45,602 nt of DNA from Thiobacillus sp. (GCA_030692355.1 JAUYCF010000065.1:1-45602); one strand, 5' to 3'; counted from the first letter of the stretch, positions 1 to 9,570 are shown. A program made the numbers and translations. Notes: generated by a model not told the origin, from the letters alone.

Positions 1-99
1 TCGTTGCGACCGCGAGCGTAGCGCGGCGGGAAGCAATCCAGCGCTTTGATTCAGCGGGCCTTTCTGGGTTGCCGCGTCGCTACGCTCCTCGCAACGACA
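1..99. repeat. REP-like imperfect palindrome (family A), copy 1
   Basis: The left half (CGTTGCGA...GCAATCCAG) and the right half (CTGGGTTGCCGCG...CGCAACGA) are imperfect inverted repeats of each other. The same pattern recurs around 36.9 kb and, as a half copy, just after 9570. The reading frame of argA stays open through this element, so any start codon chosen inside it would be an artefact. Confidence 0.8.
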
Positions 100-171
100 G
101 CTTATTCGTGGGCTGTGTGTGACAACCGGATAAGCACGGTCCGACCCATTTATTCCGTTGACTATTGCCCC

Positions 172-194
172 CCGGCATGGCGCCGGCGGTTTTT
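172..194 (+). terminator. Possible small GC hairpin with T-tract ahead of argA
   Basis: CCGGC and GCCGG can form a 5-bp stem with a 5-nt loop, followed by CGG and five T residues. It lies about 40 nt before the argA start. It could terminate a gene entering from the left or act as a leader element. The short stem makes this a weak call. Confidence 0.25.
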
Positions 195-234
195 CTGTAT
201 CCTTCGCTTACCCAACCCTGTTCAGGCAAATCCG

Positions 235-1563
235 TTGAAAGACACTACCGATTTCGTCCACTGGTTCCGCTCTGCCGCGCCGTATATCCATGGCTTTCGC
301 GGCAAGACCTTCGTCATCGCCTTTGGCGGCGAGCTGGTGGCGGATGGCGGCTTCGTGCAGCTGGCGCACGACGTCAATCTGCTGAACAGCCTGGGCGTGC
401 GGCTGGTGCTGATCCATGGCGTGCGGCCGCAGGTCGAGGCGCGGCTGACCGAAAGCGGCACCGCGATCCGCTATGTCAACGGCCTGCGCGTCACCGACGA
501 CCGGGCACTCGCGTGCGTCAAGGAAGCCGCCGGCACGGTGCGGGTGGAAATCGAGGCGCTGCTGTCGTTGGGGCTGGCCAACACGCCGATGGCCGGAGCG
601 GGCATCCGGGTCGCCTCGGGCAATTTCGTCACCGCGCAGCCGCTGGGGGTGCGCGACGGCGTCGACCTGCTGCACACCGGCGAAGTGCGCAAGATCGACG
701 CCGCCGCGATCCGCCGGCGGCTGGACCAGCACGACATCGTGCTGCTCTCCCCCATCGGCTATTCGCCGACCGGCGAAATCTTCAACCTCAGCCTGGAGGA
801 CGTGGCAACCCAGGCTGCGGTTGAACTCGCGGCCGACAAGCTGATCTTCCTGATGGACACCGAGGGCGTTCCGGACAAGGGGCGCACCATCCACAACGCC
901 CTCACCGTCAACGAGGCGCGGCAGGTGCTGGAAAAAGCGGGGCAGGGCAAGGCGAAGAAGCTGCCCGAGGACGTGGCCTACTACCTGCCGTGCGCGATCA
1001 CCGCCTGCACCGGCGGGGTCAAGCGCGCCCATCTCATCAGCCGCCACCGGGACGGCGCGCTGCTGTCCGAGCTGTTCACCCGCGAAGGCGTTGGCACCCT
1101 CGTCACCCCGGCGCCGCTGGAAACCCTGCGCCCCGCCACCATCGACGACGTCGGCGGCATCCTCGGCCTGATCGAGCCGCTGGAGCGCGACGGCATCCTG
1201 GTGTGGCGCTCGCGCGAGTTGCTGGAAATGGAAATCGACCGCTTTCTGGTGCTCGAATCCGACGGCGTCATCGCCGGTTGTGTCGCGCTTTACCCCTTCC
1301 CCGAAGAACAGGCGGCCGAGCTCGCCTGCCTGGCGGTGGCGCAAGACTTCCGCGGACGCGGTTTTGGCAACCTGCTGCTGGCGGAAGCCGAGAAACAAGG
1401 CAAAAAGGCAGGCTTCAAACAATTATTTGTGCTGACCACCCGCACCGAGCACTGGTTCGAGGAACGCGGCTTCGTCGACAGCAGCCCCGACCATCTGCCG
1501 AAGAGCAAACAGGCGCTCTACAACTACAAGCGGAAATCCAAGGTTCTGCAAAAATCGCTGTGA
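235..1563 (+). CDS. argA: Amino-acid N-acetyltransferase (N-acetylglutamate synthase)
   Basis: Catalyses acetyl-CoA + L-glutamate to N-acetylglutamate, the first step of arginine biosynthesis, in the cytoplasm. The N-terminal ~290 residues are an amino-acid-kinase-like domain (FVIAFGGELV, with the regulatory arginine-binding region), and the C-terminal ~145 residues are a GNAT acetyltransferase domain (DFRGRGFGNLL acetyl-CoA loop, then RTEHWFEERGF). I chose the TTG at 235 because it gives 442 residues, the usual ArgA length, and a normal N-terminus (KDTTDFVHWFRSAAPYIH). The frame stays open upstream to an ATG at 46, but that part runs through a palindromic repeat and has no family similarity. 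No strong Shine-Dalgarno precedes the TTG. The next gene follows after a short gap. Identity is secure; the start is fairly secure. Confidence 0.95.
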   Translation: MKDTTDFVHWFRSAAPYIHGFRGKTFVIAFGGELVADGGFVQLAHDVNLLNSLGVRLVLIHGVRPQVEARLTESGTAIRYVNGLRVTDDRALACVKEAAGTVRVEIEALLSLGLANTPMAGAGIRVASGNFVTAQPLGVRDGVDLLHTGEVRKIDAAAIRRRLDQHDIVLLSPIGYSPTGEIFNLSLEDVATQAAVELAADKLIFLMDTEGVPDKGRTIHNALTVNEARQVLEKAGQGKAKKLPEDVAYYLPCAITACTGGVKRAHLISRHRDGALLSELFTREGVGTLVTPAPLETLRPATIDDVGGILGLIEPLERDGILVWRSRELLEMEIDRFLVLESDGVIAGCVALYPFPEEQAAELACLAVAQDFRGRGFGNLLLAEAEKQGKKAGFKQLFVLTTRTEHWFEERGFVDSSPDHLPKSKQALYNYKRKSKVLQKSL

Positions 1564-1579
1564 ATAAGGGATAAAGACA

Positions 1580-1669
1580 TTGCATCCACTTGCCCGATGG
1601 GGCCGCGAGCTGTGTGCCTTCCGCCCCTACGCATTGCAGGCGCGGGACCTGTTGCGGACGACCCGATGA
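1580..1669 (+). CDS. Candidate 29-codon leader ORF coupled to the GGDEF-EAL gene
   Basis: A TTG codon at 1580 lies 8 nt after a good Shine-Dalgarno (AAGGGA, 1566-1571). It opens a 29-codon frame starting LHPLARWGRELC and ending in a TGA that overlaps the ATG at 1666 as ATGA. This would couple its translation to the downstream diguanylate cyclase/phosphodiesterase, which has no clear ribosome binding site of its own. I do not recognise the peptide. It may be only a chance frame. The alternative is that the downstream gene starts at the ATG at 1597 and this frame is silent. Confidence 0.3.
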   Translation: MHPLARWGRELCAFRPYALQARDLLRTTR

Positions 1670-4443
1670 CGGCCTGGCTGGCGCGACTCTCGCTGCGCTA
1701 CAGACTCACCCTCGCCGCGTTGTCGGTAGAAGCCGTGATGCTGGTTTTTCTGATCGGCAACGGGGTGCACCTCACCACCCAGGCCCTGCAAAAACAGGCC
1801 GAGTATCGCGTGGCGGAAACCGCGAAGATCCTGGAAGCGGCCCTTTTGGCGCCCCTGGCACAACAGGATGACGCCGGCGTGCGCGACATCATCGAGTCCC
1901 TGCGGCGCGATGACGGACTGAAAATGATCGAGGTCCGCGACAACAGCAACCGTGTCGTTCACCAAACCGGCAACAGCAGCGCCACAACCGATTTCCACCG
2001 GGTGCAGCCGATCGAACTGGCCGGCCAGCGCTATGGCAAGGTTGCCCTGGCTCTTTCAGGCAGCTTCATTCGGGAAGCGCGTAGCCGCTACATCCAGCAA
2101 AGCCTGTTCATTGCGGCTGTCGCCCTGCTGCTGACCGCCCTTCTGCTGGCGTTGTCGGCCGGCGCGGTGACTCGCCGCTTCAAAGCGCTCACCCGCGCCA
2201 GCAAGCGCATGGCGCAGGGCGACCTGGACGTCAAGCTGGCGGGCGCGGGGGAAGACGAGATCGGGCAGTTGATCGACACCTTCAATCGCATGGCCGAATC
2301 CGTCCGCTTCAACGTCGAGCGGGCACGTGAAAACGAAGCGCGCTTTCATGCCATTGCCGATTACACCCACGATCTCGAATTCTGGCTGTCGCCCGAGGGC
2401 AAGCTGCTGTGGGTCAATCCGTCGGTCGAGCGCATGCTGGGCTATACCGTCAGCGAATGCATGGGACCGATGAATTTTCCGGCCGACATCATCCATCCGG
2501 AAGACCGTGTGGCAGGCGATTTCCAGCTGCGTCAGGCCCTGCGCGGCACCTCTGGTCAGGGCTACTCCTTCCGCCTCTGCCGCAAGGACGGCGGCCATTT
2601 TTGGGCGCTGGTGAACTGGCAGCCGATTCACGATTACAGCGGGGTCTATCAGGGCATCCGCGCCAGCATCCACAGCATCGACGACCTCAAGGCGACCGAG
2701 GCCAACCTGCGCCAGGCCATCCGCGAGCTGCGCACGGCGGAAAGCCTGCAGGGGAAATATCTGGAGGAAACCGAGCAGGAGCACGCCCGCCTGATTTCGC
2801 TGCTGTCGGCGATGAATCTGGGCATCCTGTTCGTCGCCGCCGACGGCCGCGTGATCTACCACAACCCCACCTTCAGCCGCATGTGGATGATCGACGAAGG
2901 AATGGGACTGATCGGCCTGCCGGTCAACGAGGTGCTGGCCAAATCCGCCTCGACACTGGCGCGCCCCGATCAATTTTCCAGGCATTTGCTGTCGGTGCTG
3001 GAAACGCACGAATTGTCCGACAACTACGAAATCCAGATGACCGACGGCCGCGTCATCACCGAACTCGATTACCCGGTGCGCGACCGCGAGGGCCGTTTCA
3101 TCGGCCACTTGTGGATCTACGAAGACGTGACCCGCGAACGCCAGACCGCCGAACAGCTGGTATACCTGGCCGAACGCGACCCACTCACCGGGCTGTACAA
3201 CCGCCACCGCTTCCAGCAGGAACTGGCGCGCACCATGCTGGATACCGACCGCCACCATTTACAGTGCGCCGTGATGTTTTTCGACCTCGACGAGTTCAAG
3301 ACCATCAACGACAGCTACGGCCACCGCACGGGCGATGCGCTGCTGATCCGGGTGGCCGGCGAAATCGGCGCGCTGGTGCGGCGCAACGAAGTGCTGGCGC
3401 GGCTGGGCGGCGACGAATTCGCCATCCTGCTGCCGGGCGTGCAGGGCAAAGAGGCCGATACGCTGGCCGAGCGCATCGTGCGTGCGATCGCGCAGATCCC
3501 CTTCCGCTTCGAGGGACAAAACCTGCGGCTCACCACCAGCCTCGGCATCGCCTACTATCCGGAACATGCTGCGGATGCCGACGATCTGGTGGCGCGTGCC
3601 GATATCGCCATGTACCAGGCCAAAGGGGCCGGCAAGAACACCTGGCGCGTCTATCGGGCGGACAGCGCGGCCGACAGCGAGATGCGCAGCCGCCTGTCGT
3701 GGGGCGAGCGCATCAGCAACGCGCTCGACAAAAAATTGTTCCGGCTGCACTTCCAGGGCATCTACCGGGCGGAAGACGGCGCCCTGTCGCATCTGGAAGC
3801 GCTTATCCGCATGACCGACGAGTGCGATCCCGATCAGCTCATCATGCCGGCGCACTTCATCCAGCTGGCCGAAAAAAGCGGGCGCATTCTCGATATCGAC
3901 CGCTGGGTGATCCGGGAAGTGCTGCAGCGGCTGGCCGGGAATGCGGCCATCCCGTCGATCGCGGTCAACCTGTCGGGGCGTTCGCTGTCCGAGCCCAGCC
4001 TGCCGCAATACATCAGCGACGAGCTGCGGCAGGCCGGCGTCGACCCGCGCCGGCTGATTGTCGAAATCACCGAAACGGCCGCGGTATCCGACCTGCACGA
4101 CGCCCAGCGCATGATCGAGGCGCTGCGCCAGCTCGGCTGCGGCGTCTATCTCGACGACTTCGGCGTCGGCTTCTCCTCCTTCGCCTACCTCAAGCATCTG
4201 CAGGTCGACACCATCAAGATCGACGGCCTGTTCATCCGCGACCTGTCCAACAACCCCGACAACCAGGTTTTCGTGCAGGCCATGGTCAGCGTCGCGCTCG
4301 GCCTCGGCAAGTCCGTGGTGGCGGAATTCGTCGAGGATGGCTCGACCCTCGCACTGCTGCGCCGGTTCGGGGTCGACCTGGTGCAGGGCTATCACCTCGA
4401 CCGGCCGATCGCCGACCATCCGGCACTGCGGGGCAAGGGCTAA
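1666..4443 (+). CDS. Membrane PAS-PAS-GGDEF-EAL c-di-GMP turnover protein
   Basis: Probably makes and/or degrades cyclic di-GMP in response to a periplasmic or PAS signal. From the N-terminus: a transmembrane segment (about 10-30), a periplasmic sensor of about 110 residues, a second transmembrane segment (about 147-167), HAMP (170-215), PAS (about 230-345), a second PAS (about 375-490), GGDEF and EAL. The GGDEF motif (residues 581-585, RLGGDEF) is intact, but the upstream inhibitory I-site reads RRNE instead of RxxD. The EAL motif (711-713), [13 protein letters not shown] and KIDG are intact, so phosphodiesterase activity is likely. The ATG at 1666 overlaps a short leader frame; an in-frame ATG at 1597 is an alternative that adds 23 residues. 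The direction of net activity and the signal are not visible. Confidence 0.9.
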   Translation: MTAWLARLSLRYRLTLAALSVEAVMLVFLIGNGVHLTTQALQKQAEYRVAETAKILEAALLAPLAQQDDAGVRDIIESLRRDDGLKMIEVRDNSNRVVHQTGNSSATTDFHRVQPIELAGQRYGKVALALSGSFIREARSRYIQQSLFIAAVALLLTALLLALSAGAVTRRFKALTRASKRMAQGDLDVKLAGAGEDEIGQLIDTFNRMAESVRFNVERARENEARFHAIADYTHDLEFWLSPEGKLLWVNPSVERMLGYTVSECMGPMNFPADIIHPEDRVAGDFQLRQALRGTSGQGYSFRLCRKDGGHFWALVNWQPIHDYSGVYQGIRASIHSIDDLKATEANLRQAIRELRTAESLQGKYLEETEQEHARLISLLSAMNLGILFVAADGRVIYHNPTFSRMWMIDEGMGLIGLPVNEVLAKSASTLARPDQFSRHLLSVLETHELSDNYEIQMTDGRVITELDYPVRDREGRFIGHLWIYEDVTRERQTAEQLVYLAERDPLTGLYNRHRFQQELARTMLDTDRHHLQCAVMFFDLDEFKTINDSYGHRTGDALLIRVAGEIGALVRRNEVLARLGGDEFAILLPGVQGKEADTLAERIVRAIAQIPFRFEGQNLRLTTSLGIAYYPEHAADADDLVARADIAMYQAKGAGKNTWRVYRADSAADSEMRSRLSWGERISNALDKKLFRLHFQGIYRAEDGALSHLEALIRMTDECDPDQLIMPAHFIQLAEKSGRILDIDRWVIREVLQRLAGNAAIPSIAVNLSGRSLSEPSLPQYISDELRQAGVDPRRLIVEITETAAVSDLHDAQRMIEALRQLGCGVYLDDFGVGFSSFAYLKHLQVDTIKIDGLFIRDLSNNPDNQVFVQAMVSVALGLGKSVVAEFVEDGSTLALLRRFGVDLVQGYHLDRPIADHPALRGKG

Positions 4444-4544
4444 CACAGCTTTCGGGACTCCCGCCGCCAGGCGCAGGTCCCACCAGTGGTCACTGGGGTG
4501 AAATGTTAAAATACTGCGTTTTTCCAGTATTCCAGGACTCCCCC

Positions 4545-6137
4545 GTGCTTACCGCTTCCAGCATCACCCTGCAATTTGCCGCCAAACCCCTGTTCGAGAA
4601 CGTCAACGTCAAGTTCGGCGACGGCAACCGCTATGGCCTGATCGGCGCCAACGGCTGCGGCAAATCGACCTTCATGAAAATCCTCGCCGGTGAACTGGAG
4701 CCCTCCGCCGGCAACGTCTCGCTCGACCCCGGCGAGCGCATGGCGTGGCTGCGCCAGGACCAGTTCGGCTACGAAGAGCAGCGCGTGCTCGACGTGGTAC
4801 TGCAGGGCCACGCCGAGATGTGGCGGGTAATGCAGGAAAAGGACGCCATCTACATGAACCCGGAGGCGACCGAGGAAGACTACCTGCACGCCGCCGAGCT
4901 GGAAGCGAAATTCGGCGAAATGGGCGGCTACGATGCCGAGGCGCGCGCGGGACAATTATTGCTTGGCGTCGGCATCCCCACCGAGCAGCACAACGGCCCG
5001 ATGAGCCAGATCGCGCCGGGCTTCAAGCTGCGCGTGCTGTTGACACAAGCGCTGTTTTCCAACCCCGACATCCTGCTGCTCGACGAACCGACCAACAACC
5101 TCGACATCAACACCATCCGCTGGCTGGAAAACGTGCTGAACGAGAGCAAGGCGACCATCATCGTCATCTCGCACGACCGCCACTTCCTGAACCAGGTCTG
5201 TACCCACATGGCCGACCTCGACTACGGCACCATCAAGGTCTATCCGGGCAACTACGACGACTACATGCTGGCCTCGACCCAGGTCAAGGAGCGTCAGGCC
5301 AGCACCAATGCCAAGGCCAAGGACAAGGTGGCCGAACTGCAGGAATTTGTGCGCCGCTTCTCCGCCAACAAGTCGAAGGCGCGCCAGGCCACCAGCCGCA
5401 TGAAGATGATCGACAAGATCAAGATCGAGGACTTCAAGCCCAGCTCGCGGCAGAACCCCTACATCCGCTTCGAGCTCGAGAAGGCGCTGCACCGCCGCGC
5501 GCTCGAAGTCGAAAATTTGAAGTTCGGCTACGACGACACGTCGCTGTTCACCAACCTCGGATTCTCGCTGGAAGCCGGTGAGAAAATGGCCGTTATCGGC
5601 GGCAACGGCGTCGGCAAATCGACGCTGATGAAACTGCTGGTGGGCGAGTTGACGCCCAAATTTGGCGAGGTGCGCTGGAGCGAGAACGCCAATGTCGGCT
5701 ACTTTTCACAGGACCACGTCAGCGATTTCGACAGCGACCTCAACCTCACCGACTGGATGCACCAGTGGACGCAGCCGGGCGACGACGAGCAGGTGCTGCG
5801 CGGCATCCTCGGGCGCCTGCTGTTCTCCGGCGACGACGTCAAGAAATCGGTGCGCGTGCTGTCGGGCGGCGAGAAGGGGCGCATGCTCTACGGCAAGCTG
5901 ATGCTCGGCCGCCACAACGTGCTGGTGATGGACGAGCCGACCAACCACATGGACATGGAGTCGATCGAGTCGCTGAACCTTGCGCTCGACCTGTTCAAGG
6001 GCACGCTGATCTTCGTTTCGCACGACCGCCAGTTCGTGTCCAGCCTCGCCACCCGCATCCTCGAAATCACGCCTGAAGGCGTCGAGTTCTATATGGGTGA
6101 CTACGATGAGTACCTGCATTCCAAGGGCCTGGAATAA
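4545..6137 (+). CDS. ybiT: ABC-F family ATPase, YbiT type
   Basis: Soluble duplicated ATPase of the ABC-F class, which acts on ribosomes during translation; the exact YbiT role is poorly defined. There are two nucleotide-binding domains: Walker A near 34-42 (GANGCGKST) and near 352-360 (GGNGVGKST), with Walker [12 protein letters not shown] and [11 protein letters not shown]. The second signature is LSGGEKGRM; the first is the degenerate one usual for YbiT. A charged linker separates the domains, and there is no membrane segment. The GTG at 4545 gives 530 residues, the same as E. coli YbiT, and the expected N-terminus ([19 protein letters not shown]). An open frame extends far upstream in an unrelated frame of the previous gene and is ignored. 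The gene converges with the kinase gene 8 nt downstream. Confidence 0.95.
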   Translation: MLTASSITLQFAAKPLFENVNVKFGDGNRYGLIGANGCGKSTFMKILAGELEPSAGNVSLDPGERMAWLRQDQFGYEEQRVLDVVLQGHAEMWRVMQEKDAIYMNPEATEEDYLHAAELEAKFGEMGGYDAEARAGQLLLGVGIPTEQHNGPMSQIAPGFKLRVLLTQALFSNPDILLLDEPTNNLDINTIRWLENVLNESKATIIVISHDRHFLNQVCTHMADLDYGTIKVYPGNYDDYMLASTQVKERQASTNAKAKDKVAELQEFVRRFSANKSKARQATSRMKMIDKIKIEDFKPSSRQNPYIRFELEKALHRRALEVENLKFGYDDTSLFTNLGFSLEAGEKMAVIGGNGVGKSTLMKLLVGELTPKFGEVRWSENANVGYFSQDHVSDFDSDLNLTDWMHQWTQPGDDEQVLRGILGRLLFSGDDVKKSVRVLSGGEKGRMLYGKLMLGRHNVLVMDEPTNHMDMESIESLNLALDLFKGTLIFVSHDRQFVSSLATRILEITPEGVEFYMGDYDEYLHSKGLE

Positions 6138-6145
6138 ACAGCGAT

Positions 6146-7039
6146 TCAACGAAGCTGCGCCAGCAGCTGTGACAGCATGCGCTGCGCCTGCGCCGCGTAG
6201 CCGCCGCCGAACAGGTTGGCGTGGTTGAGGATGTGGTACAGGTTGTAGAGCGTTTTGCGCACCGCATAGCCTGGATCGAGCGGCCATGCCTCGCGGTAGG
6301 CCGCATGGAACGCCGGTGCAAAACCACCGAACAGCTCGCTCATGGCCAGATCGCATTCACGATCGCCGACATAGATCGCCGGATCGAAAATTACCGGTGT
6401 ACGGTCAGCAAGGTAGCCGTGGTTGCCGCCCCACAAATCGCCATGCAGCAGCGAGGGGACGGGACGGTAATCGCTGAAGAAGTCATCCAGGCGCGCCATC
6501 AGCGCTTCGCCATCCCGTTGCAACGCCCTGCCAAAACCGTTTTGCGCGGCAAGTTTCAGTTGATGCCCGAGCCGCTGCTCGCGCCAGAAGGCGATCCAGT
6601 CATGCCGCCACCCGTTTGGCTGCGGCGTGCTGCCGATCCAGTTATCGTGCGCCCAGCCGAATTGCGCCCCATCCAGCCGGGCCCGCGGCGCACGGTGCAG
6701 CCGCGCCAGCTGCTCGCCCAGCCGCGCCGCATCGCCATGGCCGCGCAAGTCCAGATACTCCAGCACCAGAAACGCCTGCCCCGCCGCGACGCCCGAACAC
6801 AGCGGCCGCGGCACGCGCACACTGTCCGTGGCGGCCAGCGCATGCAGCGCGGCCGCCTCGGCCTCGAACATCGGCAGCCGCCCGGCGCGATTCGTCTTGA
6901 CGAACCAAGGGCGCGGCCCCCCGCTGGCACGGAAGGTCCGATTGATATCGCCACCGCCAATCGGGCGCAGCGTAAGGGCGGGGCAAGGTGTGCCCGTGGC
7001 CACGCCGATCGCTTCGGCAAGGGCGGCGGCGAACGTCAT
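6146..7039 (-). CDS. Fructosamine/ketosamine kinase family protein
   Basis: Expected to phosphorylate ketosamine (glycated-amine) adducts so that they fall off, a protein-repair role; bacterial members may prefer ribulosamines. This is the APH/choline-kinase fold: N-lobe with FVKTN lysine (about 48), hinge LVLEYL, catalytic loop LLHGDLWGGN (H199, D201) and the family hallmark FDPAIYVGDRECDLAMSELF (D219). The length of 297 residues matches the family (~290). I chose the ATG at 7039 (MTFAAALAEAIG). The frame is open further upstream but would run through the terminator and the DUF971 gene. It converges with ybiT, whose stop is 8 nt away. Confidence 0.92.
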   Translation of the reverse strand: MTFAAALAEAIGVATGTPCPALTLRPIGGGDINRTFRASGGPRPWFVKTNRAGRLPMFEAEAAALHALAATDSVRVPRPLCSGVAAGQAFLVLEYLDLRGHGDAARLGEQLARLHRAPRARLDGAQFGWAHDNWIGSTPQPNGWRHDWIAFWREQRLGHQLKLAAQNGFGRALQRDGEALMARLDDFFSDYRPVPSLLHGDLWGGNHGYLADRTPVIFDPAIYVGDRECDLAMSELFGGFAPAFHAAYREAWPLDPGYAVRKTLYNLYHILNHANLFGGGYAAQAQRMLSQLLAQLR

Positions 7040-7065
7040 GCGCGCGGAACGGCGGCAACCGCACA

Positions 7066-7097
7066 AGCAAAACGCGCCCCGGAGGGCGCGTTTTGCT
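7066..7097. terminator. Perfect 14-bp hairpin between DUF971 and kinase genes
   Basis: AGCAAAACGCGCCC pairs perfectly with GGGCGCGTTTTGCT around a 4-nt loop. The A-rich and T-rich ends make it a plausible intrinsic terminator on the minus strand, 27 nt after the DUF971 stop. The stem is symmetric and could work in both directions. Confidence 0.75.
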
Positions 7098-7124
7098 GAC
7101 CAGAACATGCATCCATCTCCGACT

Positions 7125-7523
7125 TTATTTGGCCTTGGGGCGGTACTCGAACATCTTGGCAATGCCGGGGTCGCGCGAGGCGCCGGCAGCTTCCATGCGC
7201 TTGAGATATTCGTCCCACAGCGCGGCCTGGTTGACGCCGAGCTCGTGCAGGTATTCCCAGGAATAGATGCCGGTATTGTGGCCGTCGGAGAAGAAAAAAT
7301 TGATGCCGTACAGTCCGACCGGTTCGGCGGCATTGATCAGCACGTCGCTCTTGCCGACCTGCAGCGTTTCCTGGCCGGGGCCGTGGCCGCGCACTTCGGC
7401 GGACGGCGAATAGACGCGCAGGAATTCGAACGGCAACTCGAAACGCGCGCCGTCGGAAAACGCGATTTCCAGCTTGCGCGAAACCTGATGCAGCTTGATG
7501 TCGGTAGGGGTGGGAGTGACCAT
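7125..7523 (-). CDS. DUF971 / gamma-butyrobetaine hydroxylase-like N-terminal domain protein
   Basis: Small cytoplasmic protein of 132 residues made of a single DUF971 domain. The family pattern is visible: TDIKLHQVSRKLEIAFSDG, then FELPFEFLRVYSPSAEV, VGLYGINFFFSDGHNTGIYSW and the terminal helix. This domain is the zinc-binding N-terminal part of eukaryotic gamma-butyrobetaine hydroxylases. In bacteria it occurs alone or fused to ApbC/Mrp iron-sulphur carriers, so a role near Fe-S metabolism is often suggested but unproven. The classical cysteines of the eukaryotic domain are absent. It is followed by a strong hairpin terminator. Identity is secure, role unknown. Confidence 0.88.
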   Translation of the reverse strand: MVTPTPTDIKLHQVSRKLEIAFSDGARFELPFEFLRVYSPSAEVRGHGPGQETLQVGKSDVLINAAEPVGLYGINFFFSDGHNTGIYSWEYLHELGVNQAALWDEYLKRMEAAGASRDPGIAKMFEYRPKAK

Positions 7524-7625
7524 GATTGAAACGCTCGTAATAATTCCAACCCAAAGTTTAAACCCGCGGCGCGGAGATTAAACCCTTGCACGACAAGGGG
7601 ATGCGGCCGGCTGTGGCCTGAAAAC

Positions 7626-7702
7626 TGGTGCGTCCGGCGCGATTCGAACGCGCGACCCCTGCCTTCGGAGGGCAGTACTCTATCCAGCTGAGCTACGGGC
7701 GC
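7626..7702 (-). tRNA. tRNA-Arg (anticodon CCG)
   Basis: A full cloverleaf reads on the minus strand. It has acceptor strand GCGCCCG, D arm GCTCAGCTGGATAGAGT, anticodon loop CTCCGAA (anticodon CCG) between CTGCC and GGCAG, T arm GCGCGTTCGAATCGCGC, discriminator A and an encoded CCA. The 3' acceptor strand is CGGACGC, so position 4 (C) faces position 69 (A). That single mismatch is unusual and is listed as a finding. Confidence 0.95.
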
Positions 7703-7784
7703 AAGGACGACGAAGCATAGCCGGTTTGCCATGCGCCGTCTATCCGTCGGGCATGCAGCCCTTTCCTGCCGGGGTGGCTTTCCC

Positions 7785-7790
7785 TATAAT
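7785..7790 (+). promoter_or_regulatory. Probable -10 box (TATAAT) of the cytochrome c5 gene
   Basis: A perfect TATAAT lies 37 nt before the ATG of the cytochrome gene and just after the divergent tRNA gene. The best -35 candidate at the right distance (TTTCCT, 7762-7767) is poor. An AAAGGA Shine-Dalgarno follows at 7814-7819. Confidence 0.55.
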
Positions 7791-7826
7791 CCCGGCTTTT
7801 GCTGCCACCACTCAAAGGATAATTTC

Positions 7827-8636
7827 ATGGCCGATTCGAACGTCAAGACGACCCCAACCAAGCCACGGGAAGTCATCGTTTCCATTGTCGCTGGACTGTT
7901 GGCCCCCCTGCTGGCGATATTCCTGATCGTTCAACTGGTTCTCGGCATCCAGGCAGGCCAAAAACCCGACACGTCCAGCGAAGCCGCCCAAAAAGCAGCC
8001 CTCGAACGCATCAAGCCGTATGCGGAGCTGGCGGCACTCGACGCCAGTGCGCCCGTGGTCGAAAAATCCGGCCAGGAAGTCTATGACGCGGCTTGCGTGG
8101 CGTGCCACGGCAGCGGCGCGCTCGACGCACCCCGCTTCGAGAACAAGGGCGACTGGAACGCGCGCATCGGCCAGGGCTACGACACCCTGGTCAAAAACGC
8201 GATCGAGGGCATACGCCAGATGCCACCACGCGGCGGCAACGCCGACCTGACCGACGCCGAAGTCGCGCGCGCGGTCGTCTACATGGCCAACGCTTCCGGC
8301 GCCAGTTTCAAGGCGCCGGAAGCGGCAGCGCCGGCGGAAGAGAAGGCGGCGCCAGCCGCCGCGGCAGGCGCAGTCAAGCCCGATCTGGCCATGGGCAAGA
8401 AGGTCTATCAGACCTCTTGCGCGCTCTGCCACGCCGCCGGCATCGCCGGCGCGCCCAAGCCGGGCGACATGGCGGCCTGGGAGCCCCGCGTGGCGCAGGG
8501 CTACACGACGCTTTACGACCATGCGATCACCGGCATTCGCGGCATGCCGCCCAAGGGAGGCAACCCCGGCCTGTCCGAAGCCGATATTGCCAACGCGGTC
8601 GGCTACATGTTCAGCGAATCCGGCGGCAAGCTGTAA
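7827..8636 (+). CDS. Membrane-anchored di-haem cytochrome c5
   Basis: Electron carrier held in the inner membrane with two periplasmic c-type haem domains. In Neisseria the similar two-domain c5 passes electrons from the bc1 complex to cbb3 oxidase or to nitrite reductase. Residues 16-42 form an uncleaved membrane anchor. Domain 1 has CVACH (C90, C93, H94) with axial Met near 132 (IRQMPPRGG). An Ala/Pro/Glu-rich linker (about 162-183) follows. Domain 2 has CALCH (C198, C201, H202) with axial Met near 240 (IRGMPPKGG). Length is 269 residues. The start is fixed by the AAAGGA site. A perfect TATAAT lies upstream. The partner oxidase is not in the window. Confidence 0.93.
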   Translation: MADSNVKTTPTKPREVIVSIVAGLLAPLLAIFLIVQLVLGIQAGQKPDTSSEAAQKAALERIKPYAELAALDASAPVVEKSGQEVYDAACVACHGSGALDAPRFENKGDWNARIGQGYDTLVKNAIEGIRQMPPRGGNADLTDAEVARAVVYMANASGASFKAPEAAAPAEEKAAPAAAAGAVKPDLAMGKKVYQTSCALCHAAGIAGAPKPGDMAAWEPRVAQGYTTLYDHAITGIRGMPPKGGNPGLSEADIANAVGYMFSESGGKL

Positions 8637-8706
8637 GCGGAACACATGCGCCGCCCGGCATTTCCGATCACTCCGGCCGGCCGGTCGCCGGCGCGCTGAA
8701 CGTCCC

Positions 8707-9468
8707 ATGCCGCGCACCTGCCCGCAATGCGGCAGCGGCAAAATCCGGGAGGCGTCGCTGCACGCCCACGACGGTCTGCGCCGCATGCTGCTGCACACCC
8801 CCCTGCGCTGCCGCGATTGCCGGCATCGCTTCTGGGTTTTCACCCCCCTGAAACCACTGCTCCTGCTGGTTGCCGTCAGCGCGCTGGTCGGCCTCACCAC
8901 GTGGCTTGCGCTCGACCCGCCGGGGCCCGCGGCCCGTTTACCCGCCGATCCCGTCCTGCCGCATGCGCGCGCCGAACAGGGCGACGCCGAAGCGCAATTG
9001 CAAATGGGGATGCGCTACGCCGAGGGCGATGGCGTGATCCAGAATGACAAGGAAGCCGCCAGGTGGTTTGCGCTGGCGGCCAAACAGGGACTGGCCGAGG
9101 CGCAATATCAATACGGCCTCGTCCTGCTGCGGGGACGCGGGGTGGTGCAGGACTACAAGTCGGGCTTCAGCTGGATCGAGAAGCCCGCCAAGCGCGGCCA
9201 TGCGAAGGCGCAATACAGCCTGGGCGAACTCTACCGCTACGGCACCGGCACCGCGATCGACAAGTCGCGCGCCTACCTGTGGTTCAACCTCGCGGCGGCA
9301 CAGGGCATGGACGCTGCGGCCAAGGCGCGCGACAGCCTGGTGTGGCAACTGAAACCCGAGCAGCTCGCTGCGATGCAGGAGGAGGCGCGGCGCATCAGCC
9401 ATTCCACCGCCTCGCCGGCCCCGGCATCCGCACAGGCGGCACCTGCCGCCGCCCCGGCCACACCCTGA
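8707..9468 (+). CDS. Zinc-ribbon, membrane-anchored Sel1-repeat protein
   Basis: Function unknown; Sel1 repeats are protein-protein interaction helices often found in envelope or regulatory scaffolds. The N-terminus carries a four-cysteine zinc ribbon (CPQC near 5-8 and CRDC near 34-37). It is followed by a transmembrane segment (about 48-66), which would place the ribbon in the cytoplasm and the rest in the periplasm. Three Sel1-like repeats cover about 80-200 (AEAQLQMGMRYAEGDGV, AEAQYQYGLVLLRGRGV, AKAQYSLGELYRYGTGT). The C-terminus is an Ala/Pro-rich tail. The ATG at 8707 starts right at the ribbon, and the gene lies 70 nt after cytochrome c5, so co-transcription is possible. Fold calls are good; role unknown. 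Confidence 0.85.
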   Translation: MPRTCPQCGSGKIREASLHAHDGLRRMLLHTPLRCRDCRHRFWVFTPLKPLLLLVAVSALVGLTTWLALDPPGPAARLPADPVLPHARAEQGDAEAQLQMGMRYAEGDGVIQNDKEAARWFALAAKQGLAEAQYQYGLVLLRGRGVVQDYKSGFSWIEKPAKRGHAKAQYSLGELYRYGTGTAIDKSRAYLWFNLAAAQGMDAAAKARDSLVWQLKPEQLAAMQEEARRISHSTASPAPASAQAAPAAAPATP

Positions 9469-9514
9469 TTTTTCTCCGGCATTATTCCAGCCGCAGGCAG
9501 GGGCAAATGCTTTG

Positions 9515-9570
9515 GTAGGGTGCACTCCGTGCACCTCCGAACGTCAATCGGTGCACAGAGTGCACCCTAC
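9515..9570. repeat. Palindromic repeat (21-nt arms)
   Basis: GTAGGGTGCACTCCGTGCACC and GGTGCACAGAGTGCACCCTAC are near-perfect inverted arms around a 14-nt loop. It lies in the gap between the Sel1 gene and the convergent GGDEF-EAL gene. This looks like a known type of dispersed palindrome and could also serve as a terminator for either gene. Confidence 0.8.

Noticed and set aside
2409-4544. Long open frame upstream of and in phase with ybiT
   Set aside because: It is an out-of-frame reading of the first GGDEF-EAL gene, Arg/Pro/Gly-rich, that happens to run into ybiT; not a fusion protein.
7337-7732. 131-codon frame across the tRNA gene
   Set aside because: Its translation ([20 protein letters not shown]) is the well-known spurious peptide from reading through a tRNA gene.
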